Shown piece by piece: positions 36,155 to 44,805 of a DNA stretch of 64,000 nucleotides. The translations under genes and the position numbers were made by a program. Numbering within the stretch: the first letter of the stretch is position 1; each line of letters starts with the position of its first letter. The stretch lies in contig NZ_CP013979.1 of NCBI RefSeq assembly GCF_001660485.1, forward strand, positions 1,240,001-1,304,000, in the 5' to 3' direction. Under the pieces are notes generated by a model. That model was not told the DNA's origin. It was given only the letters and a program-made list of their open reading frames with translations, and searched no databases. The stretch is from Agromyces aureus (GTDB lineage: Bacteria > Actinomycetota > Actinomycetes > Actinomycetales > Microbacteriaceae).

Positions 36155-36199
36155 CCGATGACGCCGGAACGCCTCGGGCTCGAAGGCGGACGGCACGAG

Positions 36200-36205
36200 T
36201 AGGCT
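36200..36205 (+). promoter_or_regulatory. -10 element of the histidine kinase gene (leaderless pattern)
   Basis: TAGGCT, 6 bases, ATG 36212; no ribosome site. Confidence 0.5.
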
Positions 36206-36211
36206 CGCTGC

Positions 36212-37852
36212 ATGCGGGCATCGGGGGAGCCTCAGCGGGGGAGCGCCACCCTCGATCGTTCGGTGATCCTGTCGCAACTCCTGTTCGGTGCAGCGCTGAT
36301 CGTCGTGGTCTTCACCCTGCAGGCATTCGCGCCGGGCTCCATGGCGAGGCCACTCGTGCTGGCCGGGATCGTGCTCGCCTTCGTGGTCACCGGCGTGACC
36401 GTCGTGACGCCGTGGCATCGGCTGCCGCGCCAGTTCGTCATGGTGGTGCCGGTGCTCGACATCCTCGCGATCGGCCTCATGCGCATCGGCGACCCCGCCG
36501 CCGGCGTGGGCCTGCTCTGGATCTTCCCGACCATCTGGCTCTCGAGCTACTTCGGCGTGCGTGGAGCCATCATCTCGGTCGGTTCGGCCTCGGTGCTGGT
36601 CTGGACCTCGGAGATCGTCGCGGATCGGGTCTACGCCGCCGCGGGGGTTCCCGGTGTCGTGCTGCTGCCGATCGCGCTGCTCTTCGTCGCCACGAGCGCG
36701 GTGCTGTCCAGCCGTCGCACGGCGGCGCAACGCGTGCTGCTGCGCTCGCAGGCGACGCAGCTCGAGCGCGCGCTGCGGCGGGCGAGCCGGCAGGAGGCCC
36801 TGCTCGCCGAGGTGCTCAACGCGGTCGACTTCGGCGTCGTGCGCCTCGACCGCGACGGTCGCGGCGCGATCATGAACGCGGCGTACGCCGAGCTCTACGG
36901 CCTGGAGATCGGCCGACCGGATGACGCCCGCCACGGCACGGCCTTCGCAGAGGATCGCGCGACCGCACTCGAGGAACGCGAGCTCCCGTTCAACCGGGCC
37001 GCCGCGGGCGAGGAGTTCGACGACGTGGTCACGTGGATCCCCACGGGGGCGCGCGAGCTCGCCGCCGTGGCCGCCACGGCGCGTCGACTCTTCGACGACG
37101 ACAACGAGCCCGACGGGAGCGTGCTCGTCGTACGCGACGTGACGGCCGAGCTGCGGGCGATCCGCGCCAGGGACGATCTGGTCGCCTCGGTCTCGCACGA
37201 GCTGCGCACGCCCATGACCTCGGTGCTCGGCTACATCGAGCTCTCGCTCGACGACCCGGCGCTGCCGGCCTCGGTACGGCGCAACCTCGAGATCATGGAG
37301 CGCAACGGCGAGCGCATGCTCGAACTCATCGCCAGCATCCTGCAGAGCGCGCGCCAGGCGGACGCGCCTCCGCTGCTGCAGTTCGTCGACGCCGATCTCG
37401 GGGCCGTCGTGCGCGACTCGGTGGAGTCGCTGCGTCCACGCTCCGACGAGCGCAGCATCACCGTCGACATCACCTCGGCCGAGTGCGTCATCGTACGCGC
37501 CGATCCCTTCCGCATCCGTCAGGTGGTCGACAACCTGCTCTCGAACGCGATCAAGTACAACGACGAGGGCGGAGAGGTCGCGATCGGGGTCACCGCCGCC
37601 GACGGGACGGCCTGGATCGTCGTTCGGGACTCGGGCATCGGCATCTCCGAGGCCGAGCAGCCCAAGCTCTTCGACCGGTTCTTCCGCTCCGAGTCGGTGC
37701 GCAAGGGCAGCGTGCACGGCAGCGGACTCGGACTCGGCATCGCACGCGACTTCGTCGAACGGCACGGCGGACGCCTCACGATCGAGAGCGAGCAGGGTGT
37801 CGGTACGACCGTCATCGTCGCCCTGCCGACCGAGGGACCGGGAGAAGCATGA
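36212..37852 (+). CDS. Membrane sensor histidine kinase with PAS domain
   Basis: 546 residues. Five to six hydrophobic segments in 1-170 (no large periplasmic loop), a coiled linker, PAS domain (~195-320, LNAVDFGVVRLDRDGRGAIMNAAYAELYGLE), HisKA with phospho-acceptor His329 in SVSHELRTPMTSVLGY, and HATPase with N box DNLLSNAIKYN, G1 RDSGIGISE and G2 GSGLGLGIARDF. No response regulator is adjacent; the nearest is at 41418 (minus). It overlaps the next gene by 4 bases, so the two are coupled. Confidence 0.93.
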   Translation: MRASGEPQRGSATLDRSVILSQLLFGAALIVVVFTLQAFAPGSMARPLVLAGIVLAFVVTGVTVVTPWHRLPRQFVMVVPVLDILAIGLMRIGDPAAGVGLLWIFPTIWLSSYFGVRGAIISVGSASVLVWTSEIVADRVYAAAGVPGVVLLPIALLFVATSAVLSSRRTAAQRVLLRSQATQLERALRRASRQEALLAEVLNAVDFGVVRLDRDGRGAIMNAAYAELYGLEIGRPDDARHGTAFAEDRATALEERELPFNRAAAGEEFDDVVTWIPTGARELAAVAATARRLFDDDNEPDGSVLVVRDVTAELRAIRARDDLVASVSHELRTPMTSVLGYIELSLDDPALPASVRRNLEIMERNGERMLELIASILQSARQADAPPLLQFVDADLGAVVRDSVESLRPRSDERSITVDITSAECVIVRADPFRIRQVVDNLLSNAIKYNDEGGEVAIGVTAADGTAWIVVRDSGIGISEAEQPKLFDRFFRSESVRKGSVHGSGLGLGIARDFVERHGGRLTIESEQGVGTTVIVALPTEGPGEA

Positions 37853-39003
37853 CCATCGATCCGTTCACCATCCAGCTCGCGGTCATCATCGTCACGATCG
37901 TGGCGGGCGTCATGTTCATCCTCGACACGGTGCTCCGCAGGTCGGATGCCGCGGGGCGGCTCTGGGCCGTCGCCTTCATGGCGGGCATCCTCGCGTCGTT
38001 CGCGTACGCGACGTGGATCGTGAACCCCGAGGCCTGGTGGGCCGTCGCGGTCGGCAACGCGGCGATCGTCCTGAGCCCGGCCCTGCTCTGGTGCGGCGCC
38101 CGGGCGTACAACGGGCGACCGGCGCTCGCCTGGACCGGACTCGTGGCCGCGGCCGCGGCCGCCGTCGCCGTGCTCGTCGAAGGGGTCGACGGGGGCAGCT
38201 GGGCCGGCGCGGTCGTCATGTTCGCGCTCATCGCGCTCTTCGCCGCGCTCGGAACATGGGAGACCCTGCGTGCGCCGATGCGCGTGTTCTGGGCGGCGCG
38301 CGGGCTGACCGTCATCTTCGTGGTGGTCACCGTGTACTACGCGACGAGGGCGGTCGCGTTCGTCGTGCTCGGTCCCGACGATCCCTGGTTCCGGGCGGCG
38401 CTCGGCACCGAGTCCGCGGGCTTCGTGCTGATCTCGCTCATGATCGTCGCCGTCGTGTCCCTCGTCGTGCTGCAGGGGGAGCGCGTGCCGCGATCGTCGT
38501 TCCGTCGAGCAGGCGCTCCGTCGTACTCGGTCGACGCCGTGCTGACCGAGGATTCGTTCCGCGAGGTCGCCACCGACTGGCTCGAGCGTGCGAACTACCA
38601 CGACGAGCAACTCGTCTTCATGCGCATCGAGGTCGATGAACTCGATGCGCTGAACACGGCGTTCGGTCGTGCGGCGGAGCTCCAGTTGCTGACTGAGTTC
38701 ACCGAGACCGTGCGGCGCCATGGTTCACCGCATTCCGACATCGGACACGTCGGAGCGGGGGCGCTCGTCATGGTGGCGGCGTTCGCGAGGCTCGAGTCGG
38801 CCGCCGACGACGCCGAGGCCATTCAGCGGGGCCTTCGCGAGCATCGCGTCGAGGCCGCGCAGGGGCTCCGGCTCTCGGCGAGCATCGGCATCGCGGGCAC
38901 CGACCGCTTCGGGTACGACTTCGACCGGGTGATGGCGGCGGCGGCGGAGGCCGCGACATCCGCTCGGGCGAATGGCGGCGGGTTCGTCGCAGTGGCCGAC
39001 TGA
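37849..39003 (+). CDS. Membrane protein with degenerate GGDEF-like domain
   Basis: 384 residues, ATG 37849 (ATGA overlap with the kinase). Seven hydrophobic segments in 1-205, then a soluble ~175-residue region with the order of a GGDEF domain: LVFMRIEVDELDALNTAFGRAAE (usual Asp for Mg in D..FK.IND) and SASIGIAGTDRFGYDFDRVMAAAAEAATSARANGG (the usual ADxALY..K part). The GGDEF loop itself reads HVGAGALVMV, so catalysis of c-di-GMP formation is not expected. It probably binds a ligand or talks to the kinase. Confidence 0.8.
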   Translation: MTIDPFTIQLAVIIVTIVAGVMFILDTVLRRSDAAGRLWAVAFMAGILASFAYATWIVNPEAWWAVAVGNAAIVLSPALLWCGARAYNGRPALAWTGLVAAAAAAVAVLVEGVDGGSWAGAVVMFALIALFAALGTWETLRAPMRVFWAARGLTVIFVVVTVYYATRAVAFVVLGPDDPWFRAALGTESAGFVLISLMIVAVVSLVVLQGERVPRSSFRRAGAPSYSVDAVLTEDSFREVATDWLERANYHDEQLVFMRIEVDELDALNTAFGRAAELQLLTEFTETVRRHGSPHSDIGHVGAGALVMVAAFARLESAADDAEAIQRGLREHRVEAAQGLRLSASIGIAGTDRFGYDFDRVMAAAAEAATSARANGGGFVAVAD

Positions 39004-39009
39004 GTCGGG

Positions 39010-39648
39010 TCAGCCCGCAGGTTCGGGCGCGATCGCGATCGACAGGGTGTCGACGGCGGTCTGCTTCGCGTAGTCGCTCGAGGTCGGCGTCGACTGCAGC
39101 AGCAGTTCGTACTTCACGGTGAGCTCGAGGCTGGTCGCCGCGCTGTCGAGGGGCGGCACGATGAAGGTCTGGCTGTAGCTGTACGGGTCGAGCACCAGGT
39201 AGCCGGGTGCGACGCTCGCCTGATCGACGATCGGGTCGGGGGCGGGCAGTGCGCCGTCGGATCCCGCGACCACCGGCGTGGCCGTGACCTTGGCGAGGTA
39301 GATCTTCTGCCCGTCGGCCGGAGTCACGGTCGCGTGCACCGAGAAGCTCAGGGGCTTGTTGGCCGCGGCGGTCCACAGGTCCATCGACAGGGTCGACCAG
39401 TAGTCGATGGTCAGCGTGATCGCCCCGACCTCGATGGTGCGGGTGACGGCGCCGGCGGCGAGGTCGTTCTGCACCGGTCCAGCGGTGCTCGTCGCCGACG
39501 CGGACGGCGTGGGCGACGCGGTGGCGCCCGACAGCCACGGCGGCGCGGAGCATCCGCCCAGCAGGAGCGCGGCGGTCGCGATCGCGCCGATCGCCGCGAT
39601 GCGGGTGAACGTGCGGGTGAAAGAGAGGTGAAGGGGATGCTCGCGCAC
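39010..39648 (-). CDS. Lipoprotein of unknown function
   Basis: 212 residues from GTG 39648, set by GGAAGG 6 bases upstream; the longer open frame to 39984 lacks this. Lipobox LLGGC with Cys33, then a Ser/Thr/Pro-rich linker and a beta-rich domain (RTIEVGAITLTIDYWSTLSMDLW ... LELTVKYELLLQ). No known family. It converges on the GGDEF-like gene, 6 bases apart. Confidence 0.8.
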   Translation of the reverse strand: MREHPLHLSFTRTFTRIAAIGAIATAALLLGGCSAPPWLSGATASPTPSASATSTAGPVQNDLAAGAVTRTIEVGAITLTIDYWSTLSMDLWTAAANKPLSFSVHATVTPADGQKIYLAKVTATPVVAGSDGALPAPDPIVDQASVAPGYLVLDPYSYSQTFIVPPLDSAATSLELTVKYELLLQSTPTSSDYAKQTAVDTLSIAIAPEPAG

Positions 39649-39811
39649 GGGATGCCTTCCGGTCCGGCGACGTCTGGCCCCCCAAACGCCGGAATCTTGA
39701 GCCGATCTTGAGCCGACGCTATCGCATCCCAGCGCTGAACCCGAGGTCGCCCCGCGAGACTCGGAACGTGGTGCGGGAACGCTGCACCCAGCACATCGAA
39801 GGAGTTCCATG

Positions 39812-41308
39812 ATGACCGGTGTCGTCGCCAGCCCCAGTTCTCGCGGGGCCGTCCAGCGAGACGGCTCGGGCATCGCGGAATCGTACGTACGGCCGCTTCC
39901 CGCTCCCGAACTCGAAGCGTACGTCGACGATTTCGCCGCGTTGGTGGACACCCTCCCGTCGACACGATCGACGATCGGGTGCATCGTTCCCGCCTACAAC
40001 GAGGAGGCGTCGATCGGCGCCGTCCTCGAGTCGCTGCTCGCCCAGACTCGCCTGCCCGACGTGGTGCACGTCGTCGTGAACAACACGACCGACCGCACCG
40101 TCGAGGTCGCCGCGGCCTTCGCCGGGGCGCACACCCGCGTCGACGAGGACGGCTTCGAGCAGTTCACCGAGATCTTCATCCACGACATCGGCAAGAACCC
40201 CGACAAGAAGGTCGGCGCCCTGAACTACGGCTACACGCTCGTCGAGGGCCTCGACTTCCTGCTCGGCGTCGACGGCGACACCGTAGCCGACGAGCGCGCC
40301 ATCGAGTTCCTCGAGGCGGAGATCGCCTCGGACAGCCGCATCGGCGGCATCTCGGCCATCTACTCGATCGACGACCGCGAGCTCGAGGGCGTCGTCGCAC
40401 CGTTCCTCATCGCCGGCCAGCGCGCGCAGTTCGCGGCCTTCAACATGCAGAACATGCTGCGCGGCCGCAACATGGCGGTGCTCGGCGGGCAGTACTCCAT
40501 CTTCGCCACGCACGCGCTCCGCGACGCGATGGCCGCGAACCGCCAGAGCACCCCGTGGGTCAAGGACAGCGAGGTCGAGGACTCGCTCCTCTCGCTGCAG
40601 ATCAAGAGCGCCGGCTACCTCACGAAGATCAGCGCCCGCGCCCGCGCCGACGTCGGCGGCATGACCACCCTGCGTGCGCTCGACGCCCAGCAGGTGAAGT
40701 GGAACTACGGCGCCATCGAGCTCATGTGGCCGGGCCAGCGCGGCGACACGAAGGGCCAGCCCTTCCACCCCAACCTGCGCCTGCGCTGGTGGGAGAACGC
40801 GTCGATGGCGATCAACGCGCTCAGCCGCATCCTGTTCCTCGTGCTGCTCGCGGGCTCGCTCTCGATCGGCGCCTTCGTGTTCAGCCCCGTCTGGCTCATT
40901 CCGCCGGTCGTCGCCATTCTGCTGAACCTCCGCATCGCCCTGTCGATGGAGAACCGCTCGGCGCGCGACATCCTGTTCGCCGTGCTGCTGCTGCCGGCCG
41001 AGGTGTACATGTGGGTGCGCATCGGGCACTTCGCCCGAGCCTGGACGAAGTTCGCCAGCAAGAAGCAGGTCGACAACTGGGCCGCCCAGGCCAAGGCCGA
41101 GCGCGGTTCGGGGCAGGCCTACCTGGCACCGATGCTCATCGCGCTCGCCGCGGTCATCGCCATGGTCGCGATCTGGACCCAGCTCAGCCCGGTCGTGCAG
41201 TCGTCGATCCTGTGGGTGGGCTGGCCGATGCTCGGCATCATCACCGTGCTGCAGACGCTGAGCATGTTCGGCAAGCTGGTGCGCCGCCACCACGGCTACA
41301 AGGTCTGA
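39812..41308 (+). CDS. Family 2 glycosyltransferase, processive type, membrane bound
   Basis: 498-499 residues; GAAGGAG lies 7 bases before ATG 39812 (ATG 39809 is also possible). GT-A domain: IGCIVPAYNEEASIGAVLESLLAQ, DxD region LLGVDGDTVADE, acceptor region WVKDSEVEDSLLSLQI and the QQVKWNYG motif corresponding to the QxxRW of cellulose/hyaluronan/poly-GlcNAc synthases (R replaced by K). Four C-terminal membrane segments (~345-375, 380-395, 447-465, 468-485). It probably extends a beta-linked surface polysaccharide from a UDP-sugar at the membrane; product unknown. Confidence 0.92.
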   Translation: MTGVVASPSSRGAVQRDGSGIAESYVRPLPAPELEAYVDDFAALVDTLPSTRSTIGCIVPAYNEEASIGAVLESLLAQTRLPDVVHVVVNNTTDRTVEVAAAFAGAHTRVDEDGFEQFTEIFIHDIGKNPDKKVGALNYGYTLVEGLDFLLGVDGDTVADERAIEFLEAEIASDSRIGGISAIYSIDDRELEGVVAPFLIAGQRAQFAAFNMQNMLRGRNMAVLGGQYSIFATHALRDAMAANRQSTPWVKDSEVEDSLLSLQIKSAGYLTKISARARADVGGMTTLRALDAQQVKWNYGAIELMWPGQRGDTKGQPFHPNLRLRWWENASMAINALSRILFLVLLAGSLSIGAFVFSPVWLIPPVVAILLNLRIALSMENRSARDILFAVLLLPAEVYMWVRIGHFARAWTKFASKKQVDNWAAQAKAERGSGQAYLAPMLIALAAVIAMVAIWTQLSPVVQSSILWVGWPMLGIITVLQTLSMFGKLVRRHHGYKV

Positions 41309-41342
41309 TGACGGATGCCGCGGGCATGACGGATGCCTCGGC

Positions 41343-41387
41343 ACGACGGATGCCCCGCCTCGAACTTCGAGGCGGGGCATCCGTCGT
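41343..41387. terminator. 22-bp perfect hairpin between convergent genes
   Basis: ACGACGGATGCCCCGCCTCG.. (41343-41364) mirrors 41366-41387 around a single C; in practice a loop of about 5 bases. Bidirectional terminator for the glycosyltransferase (+) and response regulator (-) genes. Copies of the GGATGCC motif form the arms. Confidence 0.75.
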
Positions 41388-41417
41388 CGTGGTCGGTGGC
41401 CTGGCCCCAGGTCGTGC

Positions 41418-42338
41418 TCAGGCGCCGTCGTCGGCGGTGAGTCGGTAGCCGACGCCGCGGACCGTCTCGATCCAGCGCGGCTGGCTCGCGTTCTCGCCGA
41501 GCTTGCGCCGCAGGTTCGCGAGATGCACCTCGACGGCCCGCTTGTCGGCGTCGCTCACGTAGTACGACGTGACGTAGCTCTCGCCGCGGAGCTCGAGCGC
41601 CAGGTCGGCCTTGCTGCGCACCCGACGACGCGACGAGATGATGAGGCTCAGCAGGTCGAACTCCGTGCGGGTGAGCTCGACCTCCTCGCCGTCGACGACG
41701 ACGAGCCGCATGTCGGGCTCGACCCGGAGGCCGCGGTGCTCGATCCACCCCTCGTCGCCGGGGGCGGTCGCGGGCACGACGGCCGGCGCGCCCGGGGTCG
41801 GCGGCGGCGTCGTCGGACCGGGCGGGGTGGAGGACGACGGCGCCTGCCACGAGGCATCCGAGGCCGTGGCGTCTGCCGTGTCCGCCGACTGCGCGGGCAC
41901 CGATGCCGACAATGCCGACGCTGCCGACCCTGCCGATGGGTCTCCCTCCTCGACCGACGCGGCGAGCCGCGGTCGGCGCAGCATGGCGTCGATCCTGGCG
42001 CGCAGCTCGCGGGGGCGGAACGGCTTGGCGATGTAGTCGTCGGCTCCGGATTCGAGCCCCATCAGCGTGTCGATCTCGTCGGTGCGCGCCGTGAGCATGA
42101 TGAGGTACGTGTCGCTGAAGGCCCTGATGCGCTTGGCCGCCTCGAACCCGTCGATGCCGGGCATGCTCACGTCGAGCGTCGTGAGGGTCGGCCGGTAGCG
42201 GCGCACCTTCTCGACCCCCTCGAGTCCGTTGCCGGCGCTGTGCGTCTCGAAGCCGCCCTGCTCGAGCACCTGCTCGAGCAGGCGACGGATGTCCGCGTCG
42301 TCCTCGATGATCACCGCGACGCGATCACGTGCCGTCAT
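41418..42338 (-). CDS. OmpR-family response regulator
   Basis: 306 residues, ATG 42338. Receiver domain 1-125 with acidic pocket EDDAD, phospho-acceptor Asp56 in TTLDVSMPGIDG, Thr/Ser and Lys in MLTARTD and IAKPF. A long Ala/Ser/Pro linker (~128-200) joins it to the winged-helix DNA-binding domain (~205-306, ELTRTEFDLLSLIISSRRRVRSKADLALEL ... VEVHLANLRRKLGENASQPRWIETVRGVGYRL). The linker is about three times the usual length. Partner kinase could be the one at 36212 (inference from proximity). It follows the GH6 gene by 15 bases on the same strand. Confidence 0.95.
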   Translation of the reverse strand: MTARDRVAVIIEDDADIRRLLEQVLEQGGFETHSAGNGLEGVEKVRRYRPTLTTLDVSMPGIDGFEAAKRIRAFSDTYLIMLTARTDEIDTLMGLESGADDYIAKPFRPRELRARIDAMLRRPRLAASVEEGDPSAGSAASALSASVPAQSADTADATASDASWQAPSSSTPPGPTTPPPTPGAPAVVPATAPGDEGWIEHRGLRVEPDMRLVVVDGEEVELTRTEFDLLSLIISSRRRVRSKADLALELRGESYVTSYYVSDADKRAVEVHLANLRRKLGENASQPRWIETVRGVGYRLTADDGA

Positions 42339-42353
42339 GTGTTCCCCCGTTCG

Positions 42354-43514
42354 TCATGATCCCCCCGTGAGCCGGTCGGCGTTCGCGACCAGCTCCACCG
42401 CCTGCTCGGGCCACCAGATTCCCGCGGCCGGCCCGCCGTTGCACGTGCCGTCGCTCTCGCCCGGCGGTTTCACCCACAGCACGGCGTCGACGACCGGGTC
42501 TTCGAGCGCGTGCGCCTCATCGCCGAGCGCGAGATCGGGCGCGTTGCACCACTGCCCGTCGGCGGGTGGCCCTGCGCCGTTCCGCGACGTGTCGATGATC
42601 GCGTGCGTGCCGCCGAGCGCGTCGGAGACCTCTGCGGCGTACGCGGCCTCGTCGTCGGTCGCCTGCGTGTTGGAGACGTTGGTGGCGAAGCCGCGCGCCT
42701 CGTCGACGCCCGCGGCGCGCAGCAGCTCCGCCATGTCGGCGGCGGGCAGCCACGCGGAGTGTCCGCCGTCGAGGTAGACCTCGGCGCCGGTGCCCGTGAA
42801 GCGTTCCAGGGCCGAACGCACGAGCGCCGTGCGCGCATCGGGGTCGGGGCATTCCGACGCGAGCGCGAGCGAATCGGGCTCGAGCACGACGATGCTCGTG
42901 CGTTCACCGAGCCCTGCGGCGATCTCCTCGACCCAGTCGAGGTAGTCGTCGCTCGGCAGGCCTCCAGACGAGAATCCGCCGCAGTCGCGGTCGGTGATGC
43001 CGTAGACCACGAACACCGGGAGCGCGCCGGCGCGCTTCGCCTGCGCCACCGCGTCGGCCACCACGTCCGAGGCGTTACCGGGTCGCACTCGCTCCGGCGT
43101 CAGCCAGATCGCGGCCGGAGACTCGGCGATCCGGGCGGCCGCGGCCTGCTGCTCCTCGGTGCCGGATCCGGTGGCCGCGCGGGCGGCGCTCGAATCGGGG
43201 TCGACGAAGAGCGCACGGTCCCGGAACGGATTGCCCGACGCCTGCTGCGACACGATGACGAGCGTCGTCGCGAACGCGGCGAGGGCGAGCAGCAGCAGCG
43301 CGGCGACGGCGATGAGGGCGATGGGCAGGGCTCGGCCTGATCGCCGACGTGCGGATGGCGCGGGTGCGGCCCAGGCCACGGCGGGACCGGCCGGCGACGC
43401 CGCGGTCGATCCCGCGTCGAGCGAGGCCGAGTCGGGGTCGCGGATCACGTACCGGGCGTCGTCGCGTTCATGGCGCACGACGGGCTCGTCGCCACGCGCG
43501 GGATCGTTCGGCAC
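42354..43514 (-). CDS. Membrane-anchored glycoside hydrolase family 6 protein
   Basis: 386 residues from GTG 43514 with ribosome site GGGGAGGGGG. A cytoplasmic ~60-residue N-terminus, one membrane segment (~62-90, ALPIALIAVAALLLLALAAF), then a GH6 domain outside. Conserved GH6 features: VVYGITDRDCGGFSSGG with the catalytic-acid Asp (~178), VLEPDSLA (~210), YLDGGHSAWL, NVSNTQ, DTSRNGAG and WVKPPGESDGTCNGGPAAGIWW. GH6 enzymes are endoglucanases or cellobiohydrolases acting on beta-1,4-glucan. The type II anchoring is unusual for a secreted cellulase. Same transcription unit as the response regulator. Confidence 0.92.
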   Translation of the reverse strand: MPNDPARGDEPVVRHERDDARYVIRDPDSASLDAGSTAASPAGPAVAWAAPAPSARRRSGRALPIALIAVAALLLLALAAFATTLVIVSQQASGNPFRDRALFVDPDSSAARAATGSGTEEQQAAAARIAESPAAIWLTPERVRPGNASDVVADAVAQAKRAGALPVFVVYGITDRDCGGFSSGGLPSDDYLDWVEEIAAGLGERTSIVVLEPDSLALASECPDPDARTALVRSALERFTGTGAEVYLDGGHSAWLPAADMAELLRAAGVDEARGFATNVSNTQATDDEAAYAAEVSDALGGTHAIIDTSRNGAGPPADGQWCNAPDLALGDEAHALEDPVVDAVLWVKPPGESDGTCNGGPAAGIWWPEQAVELVANADRLTGGS

Positions 43515-43590
43515 GTCGCCCCCTCCCCAGCGGCCGGTGTGCGGCTCAGTCTACGAGGGAAGGGGCGGCGTGCGCCCGACGGCGGCGGCG

Positions 43591-43974
43591 TCAGTCCTGC
43601 GGGATCGCGGCGACGACGTCGATCTCGACGAGGATGTTCGCGAGGCGCGAGCCGACCGTGGTGCGCACGGGGTAGGGCTCGGTGAAGAACTCGGCGTACG
43701 CGACGTTGTACTCGGCGAAGTCGGCGAGGTCCTCGAGGTGCGCGGTGACCTTCACGACGTCGTCGAAGCCGAGGCCGTACTCGGCGAGCACGGCGCCGAT
43801 GTTGCGCAGCACCTGGCGGGTCTGCTCCGCGGCGCCGCCCTCGACGACGAGGCCGGTCGCCGGGTCCTGCGGGCCGAAGCCCGCGGTGTACAGGAAGCCG
43901 TTCGCGACGACGCCGTGGCTGTAGGGCCCGGCGGGCTTCGGGGCGTTCGAGAGGGTGACGGCGGTCTTGGGCAT
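43591..43974 (-). CDS. ridA: RidA-family enamine/imine deaminase
   Basis: 127 residues, ATG 43974 after GGAGGACCC. Rid motifs: NAPKPAGPYSHGVVANGFLYTAGFGPQDPATG, the conserved Arg in YPVRTTVGSRLAN and the C-terminal VEIDVVAAI. RidA hydrolyses reactive enamines/imines released by PLP-dependent dehydratases. That fits its place, 98 bases downstream of the IclR gene, in a unit beginning with a dehydratase-like PLP enzyme. Confidence 0.93.
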   Translation of the reverse strand: MPKTAVTLSNAPKPAGPYSHGVVANGFLYTAGFGPQDPATGLVVEGGAAEQTRQVLRNIGAVLAEYGLGFDDVVKVTAHLEDLADFAEYNVAYAEFFTEPYPVRTTVGSRLANILVEIDVVAAIPQD

Positions 43975-44072
43975 TGGGTCCTCCAGGGGGTGCGGTTGCG
44001 GTTGGTGGTTGGTGGTCGGTGGCGGGGAACGGGGTCGGATGCCGCGGCGCGCGCCCGCGGCATCCGTCGCCC

Positions 44073-44804
44073 TCAGGCGATCTCGGCGGAGATCGCCTCG
44101 GCGGCCTCGCGCAGGGCCGGCAGTTGGCGCTTGAGCTGGTCGAGGTCGGCGACCATGCGCACGGCGGTGACCGAGATCGCGCCGACGACGCCGAGCGGGC
44201 TCGTGATGGGCACGGCGAGGCAGTTGACGTACGGCTCGAACTCGCGGTCGTCGGTCGCCCAGCCGCGGGCGCGCACGCGCACGAGTTCTTCGTCGAGGTG
44301 CTCGCGGGTGGTGATGGTGAGGTCGGTGAAGCGCTCCCAGGTGACGTCGTCGAGCACGGCGTCGCGGCGGGGCACGTCGAGGTTCGCGAGGATCGCCTTG
44401 CCGACGGCCGAGCAGTACGGGATCACGGCCTTGCCGACCCGCGAGTACATGCGCACGCCCGACTCGTCCTCGGCCTTGTCGACGTAGACGATCGAGCGGT
44501 CCATGAGCGCGGCGAGGTGCACGGTGTTGCCGACGCGGCGCTGCAGCCGCCGAACGTGCGCCGAGCCGGCCTCGCGCAGGTCGAGCGAGTCGAGCGCCTC
44601 CTTCGAGAGCGCGGCGAGGCGGGTGCCGAGCGTGTAGCGGCCGTTGCCGCGGCGGCGCACCCAGCCGACCTCCTCGAGCGCCTGCAGCTCGCGGAACATC
44701 GTCGAGCGGTGCAGGTCGAACGCCTCGGCGAGCTCGGCGACCGTGCGCGGGTCGGCGGCGATCGCATCGATGATGCGCGCGGCACGGGTGACGGACTGGG
44801 ACAT
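44073..44804 (-). CDS. IclR-family transcriptional regulator
   Basis: 243 residues, ATG 44804, one base after the deacylase stop. N-terminal winged helix (TRAARIIDAIAADPRTVAELAEAFDLHRSTMFRELQALEEVGWV) and C-terminal IclR effector domain (~75-240, YSRVGKAVIPYCSAVGKAILANL, EFEPYVNCLAVPITSPLGVVGAISV). The likely operator is the inverted repeat at 47836-47854 between the two divergent units; effector perhaps KDG or glucosaminate (inference). Confidence 0.93.
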   Translation of the reverse strand: MSQSVTRAARIIDAIAADPRTVAELAEAFDLHRSTMFRELQALEEVGWVRRRGNGRYTLGTRLAALSKEALDSLDLREAGSAHVRRLQRRVGNTVHLAALMDRSIVYVDKAEDESGVRMYSRVGKAVIPYCSAVGKAILANLDVPRRDAVLDDVTWERFTDLTITTREHLDEELVRVRARGWATDDREFEPYVNCLAVPITSPLGVVGAISVTAVRMVADLDQLKRQLPALREAAEAISAEIA

Positions 44805-44805
44805 G

